DNA from: SZUA-365 sp034002405
GTDB taxonomy: Bacteria; Bacteroidota; Ignavibacteria; SZUA-365
Reading direction: 5' to 3'
Assembly (NCBI GenBank): GCA_034002405.1
Contig: JAVFAS010000003.1
Span: 62,001 to 126,000 of the forward strand
DNA: 64,000 bases
Of the stretch, positions 52,366-61,700 are shown piece after piece (positions within the stretch are counted from its first letter, which is position 1; every line of letters begins with the position of its first letter). The notes under the pieces were generated by a model. That model saw only the letters and a program-made list of their open reading frames with translations, searched no databases and was not told the origin of the DNA. The position numbers and the translations under genes were made by a program.

Positions 52366-52998
52366 TCAGCGATTGAAGCCGCGCAAGGCGGGATTGTCGA
52401 CACGTGGCATGTCAAGCATGCCGTGCCCGACCAGATCGGCCACGACCGCGCTGAAGAAAGCCCGGGACCGGAGTTCCTCACCGACATATCCCTCGTGTCC
52501 CATGACACTCCCCGCCCAGACCACCTGCGCCGTGGCGGGAAGAAAGAGCTTGACGGCGCTGGATTTCCACGCCGGCGTTTCCGTGTCGAGATCAGGTGCT
52601 TCCGGCAGCAGCCAGTCGCGCAGCGACCGTCCTCCGCCGCCGCCATGCATGTACAGCACGGCCTGGATGCTGTTGTCGCGCAAGGCCCAGGTCTTCTCCT
52701 TCTCCTCGAGCCGTTTGAGCGGCGAGTACAGGTCGATATCCGCGTGGATCTGGGCGTCGGTATGCTCGCGCAAATACGCGGCGAAGGCATGTTCGAATTC
52801 CTGCTTCCGTGCGAGATCCTTCGAATCGTAGACCACGAGCACACTGTTGAAGGGCAGATCGCGCGTGGTCAGCAGGAATTGCGTGTCGAGAATGGAGGAA
52901 AGTTCCACCGAAGCGCATCCGGAGAGAAGCGCGGCGACGACGAACAGCAACGGAAGCACGAAATGGGTGCGCGAGGGAATCGGGTGATGGAGGGACAT
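52366..52998 (-). CDS. Lipoprotein of unknown function
   Basis: A 210-residue protein. The ATG at 52998 gives a signal ending VVAALLSGCASVE with lipobox LSGC. The mature part has VLVVYDSKDLARKQEFEHAFAAYLRE, then a glycine-rich loop YMHGGGGGRS, and ends DLVGHGMLDMP. The plan (nucleotide-free alpha/beta domain after a lipid anchor) recalls lipoproteins of envelope stress or ABC-accessory families, but I cannot assign one. It lies 54 bp before the VWA-FGE gene on the same strand. Confidence 0.75.
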   Translation of the reverse strand: MSLHHPIPSRTHFVLPLLFVVAALLSGCASVELSSILDTQFLLTTRDLPFNSVLVVYDSKDLARKQEFEHAFAAYLREHTDAQIHADIDLYSPLKRLEEKEKTWALRDNSIQAVLYMHGGGGGRSLRDWLLPEAPDLDTETPAWKSSAVKLFLPATAQVVWAGSVMGHEGYVGEELRSRAFFSAVVADLVGHGMLDMPRVDNPALRGFNR

Positions 52999-53047
52999 GC
53001 GGCTCTGCGGATGGTGCACGTGAATGTTCATGCGAGAAGCGGATGCA

Positions 53048-53085
53048 GTCCGGACGAATACCCGAGACTGTCCGGATGAATCCCC
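53048..53085. promoter_or_regulatory. Imperfect 22-bp-period repeat in divergent spacer
   Basis: GTCCGGACGAATACCC (53048-53063) and GTCCGGATGAATCCCC (53070-53085) differ at two bases and are 22 bp apart, two helical turns. A weaker third copy (GTTCGGACCGAA) follows at 53091. They lie between the divergent lipoprotein and DHOD-like genes. Confidence 0.4.
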
Positions 53086-53210
53086 AAGGTGTTCGGACCG
53101 AAACGTAGGAAATACGTCGGCAAAGACAAAATCCCTGTTGCGGCGTTTCGACGCTTTTCCCATATTTCCGACGGGATTCTCCTTCATGTCGACCAATTCC
53201 GGAGCACGCA

Positions 53211-54191
53211 ATGCCGAACCTTTCCACCTCGTACATGGGACTCACGCTAAAGAATCCGATCATCGTCGCCAGCAGCGGACTGACGCGTTCGCTGGAAAAG
53301 GTGAAGGAATGCGAGGCCGCGGGCGCGGGGGCGGTCGTGCTCAAGAGCCTGTTCGAGGAGGTGCTCATCGAGCGTGACGCCGGCATGCGCGAGAGTGTCA
53401 TCGACCACACCGAGGCCTATGATTACTATTTCGCCGGACTCGAGCGTCTGTACGGCGCGCGCGATTACACCGACATGATCAAGCGGATCAAGGCCGAATG
53501 CGCGATCCCCGTCATCGCGAGCATCAACTGCGTCTCGGACGAGTGGTGGCCCGAATTCGCCGCACAACTCCAGGCCGCGGGCGCGGACGCCCTCGAGCTG
53601 AATGTGTTCACCACCGCGACCGATCTCTCGATGGACGCCGCGCGGATCGAGGATCTCTATTTTCGCATCCTCGCGACCGTGAAGCGGCATGTGCACATTC
53701 CCGTCGCCCTGAAAATCGGTCCCTGGTTCTCCGCTCTCCCGCATCTCGCCGTGGCATTCGGACACCGGGAACTGGATGCACTGGTCCTGTTCAATCGCTT
53801 CACCCAACCCGACATCGACATCGCGGCGATGAAGCTCAAAACCACCTTCAGTTTCTCGAGCGGCGATGAACTCGCGCTGCCGTTGAAATGGACGGCACTC
53901 ATGTCGCACTATCTCCCCTATGACCTCTGCGCGACCACCGGGATCAAATCCGCCGACGATGTGATCAAGCTGTTGCTCGCGGGCGCCTCGGCGGTACAGG
54001 TGGCCTCGGTGTTGTACCAGCAGGGACTCGGCACCATCGCCCGGATGACGGCCGGACTCGAGGAATGGATGTCGGAAAAGGGCTTCGACAGCATCGCGCA
54101 ATTCCGCGGCACGCTCAGCTTCCACTCCGCCGACACCGCCGCCCACTACCTCCGCGCCCAATTCATGGAAAAAATCTCCGAAATCGAGTAA
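53211..54191 (+). CDS. Dihydroorotate dehydrogenase-like flavoprotein
   Basis: A 326-residue TIM-barrel protein with GGAG before the ATG. It starts STSYMGLTLKNPIIVASSGLT, as in class 1 dihydroorotate dehydrogenase, and keeps VVLKSLFEEV, VIASINCVSDEWWPEFA, LELNVFTT and ATTGIKSADDVIKLLLAGASAVQV (FMN phosphate site). It lacks the class 1 catalytic NLSCPN segment; VFTTATD stands there. This is the widespread DHOD-like group whose substrate is unknown, and no pyrimidine gene is nearby. It probably binds FMN. Confidence 0.87.
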   Translation: MPNLSTSYMGLTLKNPIIVASSGLTRSLEKVKECEAAGAGAVVLKSLFEEVLIERDAGMRESVIDHTEAYDYYFAGLERLYGARDYTDMIKRIKAECAIPVIASINCVSDEWWPEFAAQLQAAGADALELNVFTTATDLSMDAARIEDLYFRILATVKRHVHIPVALKIGPWFSALPHLAVAFGHRELDALVLFNRFTQPDIDIAAMKLKTTFSFSSGDELALPLKWTALMSHYLPYDLCATTGIKSADDVIKLLLAGASAVQVASVLYQQGLGTIARMTAGLEEWMSEKGFDSIAQFRGTLSFHSADTAAHYLRAQFMEKISEIE

Positions 54192-54194
54192 GAC

Positions 54195-54320
54195 AACCAC
54201 CAAGGCTCAAAGACACAAAAAACGGCACGAAGGATTTTTTGATTGCGCTCCAAATCTATACCGGAGTTTCATCTCCGAAATACTTCGTGTATTTCTTTGT
54301 GACTTTGCGTCTTGGTGGTT
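54195..54320. repeat. Long imperfect inverted repeat (two diverged copies of a dispersed element)
   Basis: The 40-mer at 54195-54234 (AACCACCAAGGCTCAAAGAC...) pairs with the reverse complement of 54281-54320 at 32 of 40 positions. The 46-bp centre has a small hairpin (CCGGAG/CTCCG). It fills the spacer between convergent genes. Sequences of this AACCACCAAGACACAAAG type are common in intergenic spacers of many bacterial genomes. It would fold into a long stem in RNA and may act as a bidirectional terminator. Confidence 0.85.
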
Positions 54321-54325
54321 TCTTC

Positions 54326-55003
54326 TTACCGGGCGGCGTGGACGATGGCGGCACCGAGACGCGCGCCGAGATCCTCGGCGGTGTACAGCACCGCGGCCTG
54401 GATCTCTTCTTCCTCCATCGCCAGGAGTTCGATCGCACCGACGACACTGCCCGCGGCGGCAATGGTCGGATGGAACACGAATCCGGGATGCCAGCGTAGC
54501 GGCACGTCCTGCGAAAGATCCTCCTCCCAGACCAGTGTACTGTCGCGCGCGCTATACAACTGCTGATTCACCTTCGCGGTGAGAAACACCCCCGCGGCAT
54601 TCGAGCCCACCGCGATGTGTTCGACATGCGTGGCCATGAGAAAATCAACCTGTGCGTCGTCCGGAGGCACGGAACGGACCGCGAGCCGGTCAACCATGAC
54701 CATTTCGATCTGCCGCGCGAGGACGCGGGAAACACCCTGCGTGTCGATGGCGTCGTCGAGCTTGCTGTCGGCCGCGACCGAACCGATGATCGAAAGGAAT
54801 GCGGCGATAATGCCCGTCCAGGGACGGTCAACGTCCGGATCGGGGTCGTCGATCCAGACCCCTCCGCGTACATCCTCGACCTCCGTGCGATTGAGGAAGG
54901 AGACGTTTTTTCCATGAATGCCATATTCCTTCAAACGGTTGGTCGACGCGCAACCCGTCACCATCACGCCAACCAGTATCAACGCAAAGACCGTCCTGTT
55001 CAT
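54326..55003 (-). CDS. Lipoprotein of unknown function
   Basis: A 225-residue protein with signal MNRTVFALILVGVMVTGCAST (lipobox VTGC). The mature part includes VSRVLARQIEMVMVDRLAVRSVPPDDAQVDF and ends with helix-rich AAVLYTAEDLGARLGAAIVHAA, so it is a mixed alpha/beta lipoprotein. It is similar in plan, not in sequence, to the lipoprotein at 52366. Function unknown; it ends at the long inverted repeat. Confidence 0.76.
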   Translation of the reverse strand: MNRTVFALILVGVMVTGCASTNRLKEYGIHGKNVSFLNRTEVEDVRGGVWIDDPDPDVDRPWTGIIAAFLSIIGSVAADSKLDDAIDTQGVSRVLARQIEMVMVDRLAVRSVPPDDAQVDFLMATHVEHIAVGSNAAGVFLTAKVNQQLYSARDSTLVWEEDLSQDVPLRWHPGFVFHPTIAAAGSVVGAIELLAMEEEEIQAAVLYTAEDLGARLGAAIVHAAR

Positions 55004-55080
55004 CTCATCTCTTCAAAAAGTGAATACCGGCTCAAGTATAAGGACTCCCCGGATCTTTGTTGCATGCAGAATATAAAATC

Positions 55081-55172
55081 TTTCGCGTCTCTTTTTCGCG
55101 CTTTCGTGTTTTCGCGGTTCTCCTTCTTTCGCGTCACTTTTTCGCGGTTTTGCGTTTTCGCGGTTTTTTCTT
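55081..55172. repeat. 46-bp imperfect tandem repeat, two copies
   Basis: Bases 55081-55126 and 55127-55172 are two diverged copies of a T/CG-rich unit in which TCGCG recurs at the same offsets (55083, 55096, 55112 and again 46 bp later). It lies just upstream of the M64 peptidase gene, in the spacer that also serves the divergent lipoprotein. Confidence 0.8.
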
Positions 55173-55205
55173 CCCGCGCACCTATTTTACGGATTCGTAC
55201 ATCAC

Positions 55206-56633
55206 ATGAGGCTTCCCATGCGCGTTTGTTTCCTGCTGTTCTTCCTTCTCCCCTCCCTCGCGTTCTCCCAGATCGACTTCGACCGCTTCTTTCTCGACAA
55301 GACCATGCGTGTCGATTACCACCACGTCGGCACAAAGGGCGAGGAGCGCATCACGCTCGACAAGGTGTACCAGGAAGGTCCGTGGCCAGGCAGCACACGC
55401 AATCTGGTCGATACGCTGAACATGGGTGAGTTTCTCGTGCGGGTCTACGATCTGCAGAGCGGCATGTTGCTGTACAGCCGCGGGTATTCCACCGTCTTCA
55501 ACGAATGGCAGACCACCGCCGAGGCCGGTCGTGGCGTGTGGAAGACCTTTCACGAATCCGTACGCTTCCCCTTTCCGCGCCGCGCGGTGCAAATGACCCT
55601 GAGCCGGCGCGACCGCTTCCTCGTGTTCAACCAGGTCTTTTCCACCGTGATCGATCCGAACGATCCGACCGTCGTGATCGCCGAGCAGCAGCATCCGCCC
55701 TTCGACGTCGTCACGCTGATGGATAACGGGGATATGCACAAGAAGGTCGATATTCTCATCGTCGGGGATGGATACGCGGCCGGGGATGTCGAGAAGTTCA
55801 AATCGGACGCGAAGCATTTCAACGACGTGATGTTCGCCACCGCGCCGTTCAAACAGCGGAAGGATGATTTCAACGTGCGCGCGCTGTGCGTGATCTCACC
55901 CGAGTCGGGTATCGACAAACCGGACAGGAATATCTGGAAAAACACCGCGCTCGGAACGATGTACAACACCTTCGGCAGCGAACGGTATGTGCTCACCGAG
56001 GCGAACCGTGACCTGCGCGACATCGTCGCCGCGGCACCGTACGATTTTCTCTGCATTCTGATCAACGACGACCGCTACGGCGGCGGCGGGATTTATCAAC
56101 TCTATACCACGACGTACACCAACGACCCCGAACCGGGTGGGGATTGGCGGCGCGACTACGTGTACGTGCACGAATTCGGGCATCACTTCGGTGGACTTGG
56201 TGACGAGTACTACGCATCCTCCACCGGCTATGACGAATTCTATCCCGCCGGCGTCGAGCCATGGGAACCGAACGTGACGCGCCTGCTCCACGCCCCGGAT
56301 GTCAAATGGCGCGCGCAGCGCACACCCGGCATCGATGTGCCGACGGAATGGGGCAAGGAATTGTATGACAATGTCGGACAGGAAATCGCGAAACTCGATC
56401 GCACGGCCGACGACTATTTCCAGAAGCGCGGCGAGATCATGACCCGTGCCGCCAATGTACTGAAGAATCCCGACCTGCTCGGCAAGGTCGGGGCCTTCGA
56501 AGGCGCGGGCTATGTCTCGGAGGGCATGTATCGGCCTTCGCTTGATTGCCGCATGTTCTCGCTCAGTCTCGTGGATTTCTGCCCCGTCTGCCGTGCCGCT
56601 ATCGAACGACAGATCGATTTCTATTCGAACTGA
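55206..56633 (+). CDS. Secreted M64-family metallopeptidase
   Basis: A 475-residue protein with signal peptide (ending SLAFSQ). The zinc motif HEFGHHFGGLGDEY begins at residue 322, matching HExGHxxGxxxDE of family M64 (IgA protease-like). Upstream is a beta-rich domain (residues 25-165), then VDILIVGDGYAAGD, the conserved start of the catalytic domain. CPVCRAAI near the C-terminus may bind a metal or form a disulfide. There is no T9SS tail, so it is probably periplasmic. Start at 55206 or at 55218. It ends at a strong terminator. Confidence 0.9.
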   Translation: MRLPMRVCFLLFFLLPSLAFSQIDFDRFFLDKTMRVDYHHVGTKGEERITLDKVYQEGPWPGSTRNLVDTLNMGEFLVRVYDLQSGMLLYSRGYSTVFNEWQTTAEAGRGVWKTFHESVRFPFPRRAVQMTLSRRDRFLVFNQVFSTVIDPNDPTVVIAEQQHPPFDVVTLMDNGDMHKKVDILIVGDGYAAGDVEKFKSDAKHFNDVMFATAPFKQRKDDFNVRALCVISPESGIDKPDRNIWKNTALGTMYNTFGSERYVLTEANRDLRDIVAAAPYDFLCILINDDRYGGGGIYQLYTTTYTNDPEPGGDWRRDYVYVHEFGHHFGGLGDEYYASSTGYDEFYPAGVEPWEPNVTRLLHAPDVKWRAQRTPGIDVPTEWGKELYDNVGQEIAKLDRTADDYFQKRGEIMTRAANVLKNPDLLGKVGAFEGAGYVSEGMYRPSLDCRMFSLSLVDFCPVCRAAIERQIDFYSN

Positions 56634-56654
56634 GTGCACGAAAATTCAAATGAC

Positions 56655-56691
56655 AAAAGAGGAACGGTGCGGATCCCGTTCCTCTTTTTTT
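56655..56691 (+). terminator. Intrinsic terminator of the M64 peptidase gene
   Basis: AAAAGAGGAACGG (56655-56667) pairs perfectly with 56676-56688 around an 8-nt loop; the stem runs into a T7 tract. Being A/T-flanked on both sides it can also act on the convergent peptidase gene. Confidence 0.93.
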
Positions 56692-56756
56692 GCCTTCCGA
56701 ATTTTTTTTGCCGGGAGCACGCTCCCGCGCGATCTTCGTGGTTCAATTTTACGAGG

Positions 56757-58460
56757 TCAGAATATCCCCGCGGTGGTGTAGCGGGTGTTGAGATCCCGCG
56801 GAATGTCTGACAGTTTCGCGATCGCGCGTTCGATATCCGGTGTCATCGTGCCGTACTTCGCGAGCAGTGCGCCGGCGGCGGCGTAATCACCCTCGATCTG
56901 CGCGGTCAGCACGGCACGCGCGAGTTCAGCGGCCGCATCCATGAACGTCGGGAAGTCGATGCGATACGTGCCGTCGGCATTCCGGACCAACGTGCCCTTT
57001 TCCACGAACCAATTGAGCTGCATGAGATTCGCCTGGCCGTGCGCCTCCTCCGCGCCGAAACGTAGCGAGCGGAAGAGTCCCGCCACATACGTGACGATCA
57101 TGCGCTTCATCGCCGCATCGTCGATCACTCCCTCGGAGAGCAGCAGGCGGTGATTGTACAGTCCGAGGATGTCGGCCTTGCATTCCTCGATGGCGGAATA
57201 TCGTTCCTTCATCGCCTTGCGCACGCTGAGTGCGTCGTTGCCAAAGACATACGGACGGCCGAGCGTATGTGAGACCTCGTGCAAGGTGACGAAGCTGGTG
57301 AAGGCGTGGCGGTCGACGTATTGCACCTGCGCGGGTTCGAGCACGCGTTCGGCGATGGGCCGCACGATCTTCTCGAACTTCGCTTCCATCAGGTTTTTAT
57401 ACATCTGCTTCTTGCCGCCTTTCTTTTCGGTCACGCGCGGATCATTTGGCAGCGAGGCCGCGATGGTCTTCACGCCCGCCTGGAAATCGCCGCCGAAATA
57501 CACGATATTCACGACTTCCAGCACATTGCCCGAACCGGCGGATGGACGCTTGTATTTGTCCTCGATCGGCAGCGCCCGCTCAAAGGCATCGATGTGCTCG
57601 GTGAACATCTCGAGTTCCTTCGTGCCGGCGGGATCCTTCACCATCACGGCGCATTCGTAGGCGGTTTTGTAGTTGAAGAGTCCGTCCTCGTAATTCTCGA
57701 TCGGACCGATGACCACATCGATGCTGTTGTCCTTGAGGTCCATCCACGCCATGTCGCTCTCATAGTAATCATCGGTCGCGATGGCCTTCGCGCGAAGCGA
57801 CAGGTATTTCTTCAGGCTCGGATTGTCCGCCAGCGCCGCCGCTTCCTCGAGCAGCGTGACAATACGGGCAATGCGTGGTTGATAATAGACATTGTATGGA
57901 ATCGCGAGCGGTTGTGGATTGGCGCCCTCGATCATGGCAGTCGCGCTCTCGATCACGGTATACGGACTCTCGAGATCCGTCTTGTGCGCGGGATGCGCCG
58001 CGATCCAGGACTCGAATGCCTCCTTCGTGAGATCCTCGGGATAGAGTCCGGCACCGCCGGGCTTGCGCGCGGGTCCTTCGCCCACGAAGCGCGCACCCTC
58101 GAAAATGCGGTCATACGGGCCGTAGTTGATCATGACATACGCGAGCACATCCTTGACGGCCTCGCCCGGCAAGGCGGCGAGTGAATCGCGCACCGCGACG
58201 GCATCACGCGAGGACTGCAACCAGAAGATCTCGTCCACCAGACGTCCCGCTTCCACCAACTTCCGCACCAGTGCACGCTCTTGCTCGGTGAGCATCGAGA
58301 GATCCACCGCGATATCCACATCGGCGAACATCGCCACGCGTTCCGCGACCGACGGAATGTCCTTGGTCTGTTCCATCTTCTTTCCTTCCTGTTGTTTCCC
58401 GCAGCCCGCCACCACCATCACGGCGAGCAGAACGAGCATGAACCGGTTGATTTTCTTCAT
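56757..58460 (-). CDS. M49-like zinc metallopeptidase lipoprotein
   Basis: A 567-residue protein; ATG at 58460 with AGAGG upstream. Signal NRFMLVLLAVMVVAGCGK has lipobox VAGC. The zinc site reads HEVSH (394-398) followed by EECKAD near residue 425, as in family M49 (dipeptidyl peptidase III, HELLGH...EECRAE) but with the shorter HExxH spacing. FGNDALSVRKAMKERYSAIEECKADILGLY is diagnostic. It may trim peptides in the periplasm; the peptide transporter at 5163 would suit its products. Confidence 0.85.
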   Translation of the reverse strand: MKKINRFMLVLLAVMVVAGCGKQQEGKKMEQTKDIPSVAERVAMFADVDIAVDLSMLTEQERALVRKLVEAGRLVDEIFWLQSSRDAVAVRDSLAALPGEAVKDVLAYVMINYGPYDRIFEGARFVGEGPARKPGGAGLYPEDLTKEAFESWIAAHPAHKTDLESPYTVIESATAMIEGANPQPLAIPYNVYYQPRIARIVTLLEEAAALADNPSLKKYLSLRAKAIATDDYYESDMAWMDLKDNSIDVVIGPIENYEDGLFNYKTAYECAVMVKDPAGTKELEMFTEHIDAFERALPIEDKYKRPSAGSGNVLEVVNIVYFGGDFQAGVKTIAASLPNDPRVTEKKGGKKQMYKNLMEAKFEKIVRPIAERVLEPAQVQYVDRHAFTSFVTLHEVSHTLGRPYVFGNDALSVRKAMKERYSAIEECKADILGLYNHRLLLSEGVIDDAAMKRMIVTYVAGLFRSLRFGAEEAHGQANLMQLNWFVEKGTLVRNADGTYRIDFPTFMDAAAELARAVLTAQIEGDYAAAGALLAKYGTMTPDIERAIAKLSDIPRDLNTRYTTAGIF

Positions 58461-58723
58461 CACGACCTCTGTGAATGAACGGGTGCATACGAACAGGGTA
58501 ATCTACGGCGCGCGCTCGACATTGTGCAATGCAGGTGAACCTTGCGCATCGAGGAGCGGCAGCGGTAAACTTATTCACCCGCACGGGTGTTATGAAATCC
58601 GGGTCCAGCACCTCCCGCATTGCCGTTCATGCGGATTTTTCCCAATTTTGAAGTTCCTGTTCACACATCAAGCCGCTCACTGACGGAATTCCGCTTCCGC
58701 CGCAACGCACACATACACACATC

Positions 58724-61700
58724 ATGCCCGAACACAACATCGACAACCCGCTGGTCTACGGCCCCAACACCTGGCTGATCGACGAGATGTACCGCCTGTT
58801 CACGTCCGATCCATCAGCGGTGAGCGCGCATTGGCGCGATTTCTTCGAAGATTATCACCCGACCAGCGTGCCGCAGCGTCCAGAGCCCGGCACGGCCACC
58901 GAACCCGCCGCGGCGCCGGCGGCCGCGTCGACATTCGGCGTCGCGGATCCGAAACTCGTGCAAGGGCCACCCCTCCCCGATGGTGCGGAACAGCTGCGCG
59001 GTCCGGGCGAGATCATCGTCACGAACATGGAGCAGAGTCTCCATGTCCCCACCGCGACGTCCTCCCGCATGATCCCGGTCAAGCTGCTCGAGGAAAACCG
59101 CCGTCTGATCAACCGGTATCTCGAGGACATGGTCAGCGGTCGCGTGAGTTTCACGCATCTGATCGGCTGGGCGATTCTCAAGGCGTTGAAGGCCATGCCC
59201 GCGATGACCTTCCGCTATCAGCGCCATGAGGGCGCGCACTATCGCATCCGTCCCGCGCAGATCAATCTCGGACTTGCGGTGGACATCCAGAAAAAGGATG
59301 GGAGCCGCAGTCTGTTGGTCCCGAACATCAAGGCGGCGGATCAATTGGATTTCGGAGGATTCTTCGCCGCGTACAACGAACTGATCCGTCGCGTCAATGC
59401 CGGAGCGATCACGCCTGACGATTTCAGCGGCACGACGGCGACGATCACCAATCCGGGCATGATCGGCACCGCGTTCTCGATTCCCCGCCTCATGCAGGGA
59501 CAGAGCGCGATTTTCGGCGTGGGTACCATCGATTATCCGCCGGAATACCAGAGCGCCGACCCGCGCGCGCTGGCCACGCTGGGGGTGAGCAAGGTCATGA
59601 CGCTCACGAGCACCTACGACCATCGGGTCATCCAGGGTGCGGAAAGCGGCATGTTCCTCGACCAGATTCACGCCCTGCTGCTCGGCGCGGAAAATTTCTA
59701 CGAGGAAATCTTCCGCAGTCTGCATATCCCGTATCACCCGGTCAAGCTCACGCGTGACATCAATCCCCGACTGGGCGGACCCGACGCGGTCGACGGCATG
59801 CTCGAGGACCAGGCGCATGTGCAGCAGCTGATCAACATCTATCGTGTGCGCGGTCATTTGCAGTCCTTCCTCAATCCCCTGCACCCGGTGACCGAGTCGC
59901 ACGCGGAACTCGATCCGCACAATTACAACCTCTCGCTGTGGGATTTCGACCGGGAGTTCCTCACACTCGGCTTCACCGACAGGAACCGGATGAAGCTTCG
60001 CGACATTCTCGAGATTCTTCGCGAGACCTACAGTCGCACGATTGGAATCGAGTACATGCACATCCAGGATCCTGATCAGAAACGCTGGATTCAATCGCGG
60101 TTCGAGGGCAAACCACGCGCGACCTGGATGGACACCGCGAAAAAACACCGTATTCTCGGCATGCTCAACGCGGCCGAGGCCTTCGAGCGCTTCCTGCACA
60201 CCAAATACATCGGACACAAGCGGTTCAGTCTCGAAGGTGCGGAGACTCTCATTCCCATGCTCGACGCGCTGCTCACCGAGGCGCTGCGGGGCGGCATCCA
60301 GGATGCCGTGATCGGCATGGCCCACCGCGGCCGGCTCAACGTACTGGCGAACATCCTCAACAAGAGCTACGGAAAAATCTTCAACGAATTCGACGGCAAC
60401 CTCGACCCCGATTCCATGCAGGGATCGGGTGATGTGAAATACCACATGGGAGCGACCGGGACGTACAGTGACAGTGCGGGACAGACCTTACGCGTCGCGC
60501 TTGCCTCGAATCCGAGTCATCTCGAGGCTGTCGATCCGGTCGTCGAGGGAATGGTACGCGCGATGCAGGATCTCCGCGGGAATGCCGACCGTGACCGGGT
60601 GCTGCCCGTGCTCGTGCATGGCGACGCGGCGTTCGCGGGCCAGGGCGTGGTCGCGGAGACGCTGAATCTCAGCTTGCTCAAGGGCTACCGCACCGGCGGC
60701 ACCGTGCACATCGTCGTCAACAACGGCATCGGCTTCACGACCTCTCCCGAGGATGCGCGCTCGAGCCATTACGCCACCGATGTGGCGAAAATGGTGCAGG
60801 CCCCGATCTTCCACGTCAACGGCGAGGATCCGGAAGCCGCGGTGCGCGTGATCGAGTTGGCACTGGCGTACCGCAATGAATTCAAGCGCGACGTCGTGGT
60901 CGATCTGATCTGCTACCGCCGTCACGGACACAACGAGGGCGACGATCCCAGCTACACGCAACCGCTGATGTACGCGAAAATCAAGAACAAGCGCACGGTG
61001 CGCAAGCTGTACACCGAGGCACTGGTCAATCGCGGCGACATCACGTTGAAGGAAGCCGAGGATGCGATGGAGACCTTCCATCGCTCGATCGAACGTGCCT
61101 TCGACGCCACCAAGGAAGCAGGTCCGCCCGACGTCGACATGCAGCATGTCTTCCGCGAGATCGAGGAACATGTCGGGGTACGCATCCGCACGGCCGTGAA
61201 TCGTGACGCGCTCGAGGAGATCATGCGCGCGCTGACCACCTTCCCCGCGGATTTCACGCCCCATCAGAAACTTCGTCGTTTGATCGAATCGCGGGCCGAT
61301 GTCCTGGACCACGGCATGGTCGACTGGGCCACCGGCGAGGCCCTGGCATTCGGCAGCCTCCTGATAGAAGGGATTCCGGTCCGTTTATCCGGTCAGGACT
61401 GCCGTCGCGGCACGTTCAGTCATCGTCATTCCGTCCTTGTCGATTCGACCAATGGAAACGAATACATTCCCCTCAACACCATTCGCACCGGCCAGCAGGA
61501 GTACACCGCTTTCGACAGCCTGCTGTCGGAATACGCCGTGCTCGGGTTCGAATACGGCTATTCCATCGTCCGTTCCGACGCCCTGGTGATCTGGGAAGCG
61601 CAGTTCGGCGACTTCGTCAACGGCGCGCAGATCATCATCGACCAGTTCATCGCCGCGGCCGAGGACAAGTGGGGACAGAAAAGCGGGCTGGTGATGCTCC

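Noticed and set aside
58464..58723. Sigma70-like promoter TTGCGC-18-TAAACT before kgd
   Set aside because: Both boxes are weak matches and the 18-bp spacing is not optimal; too little evidence to annotate.
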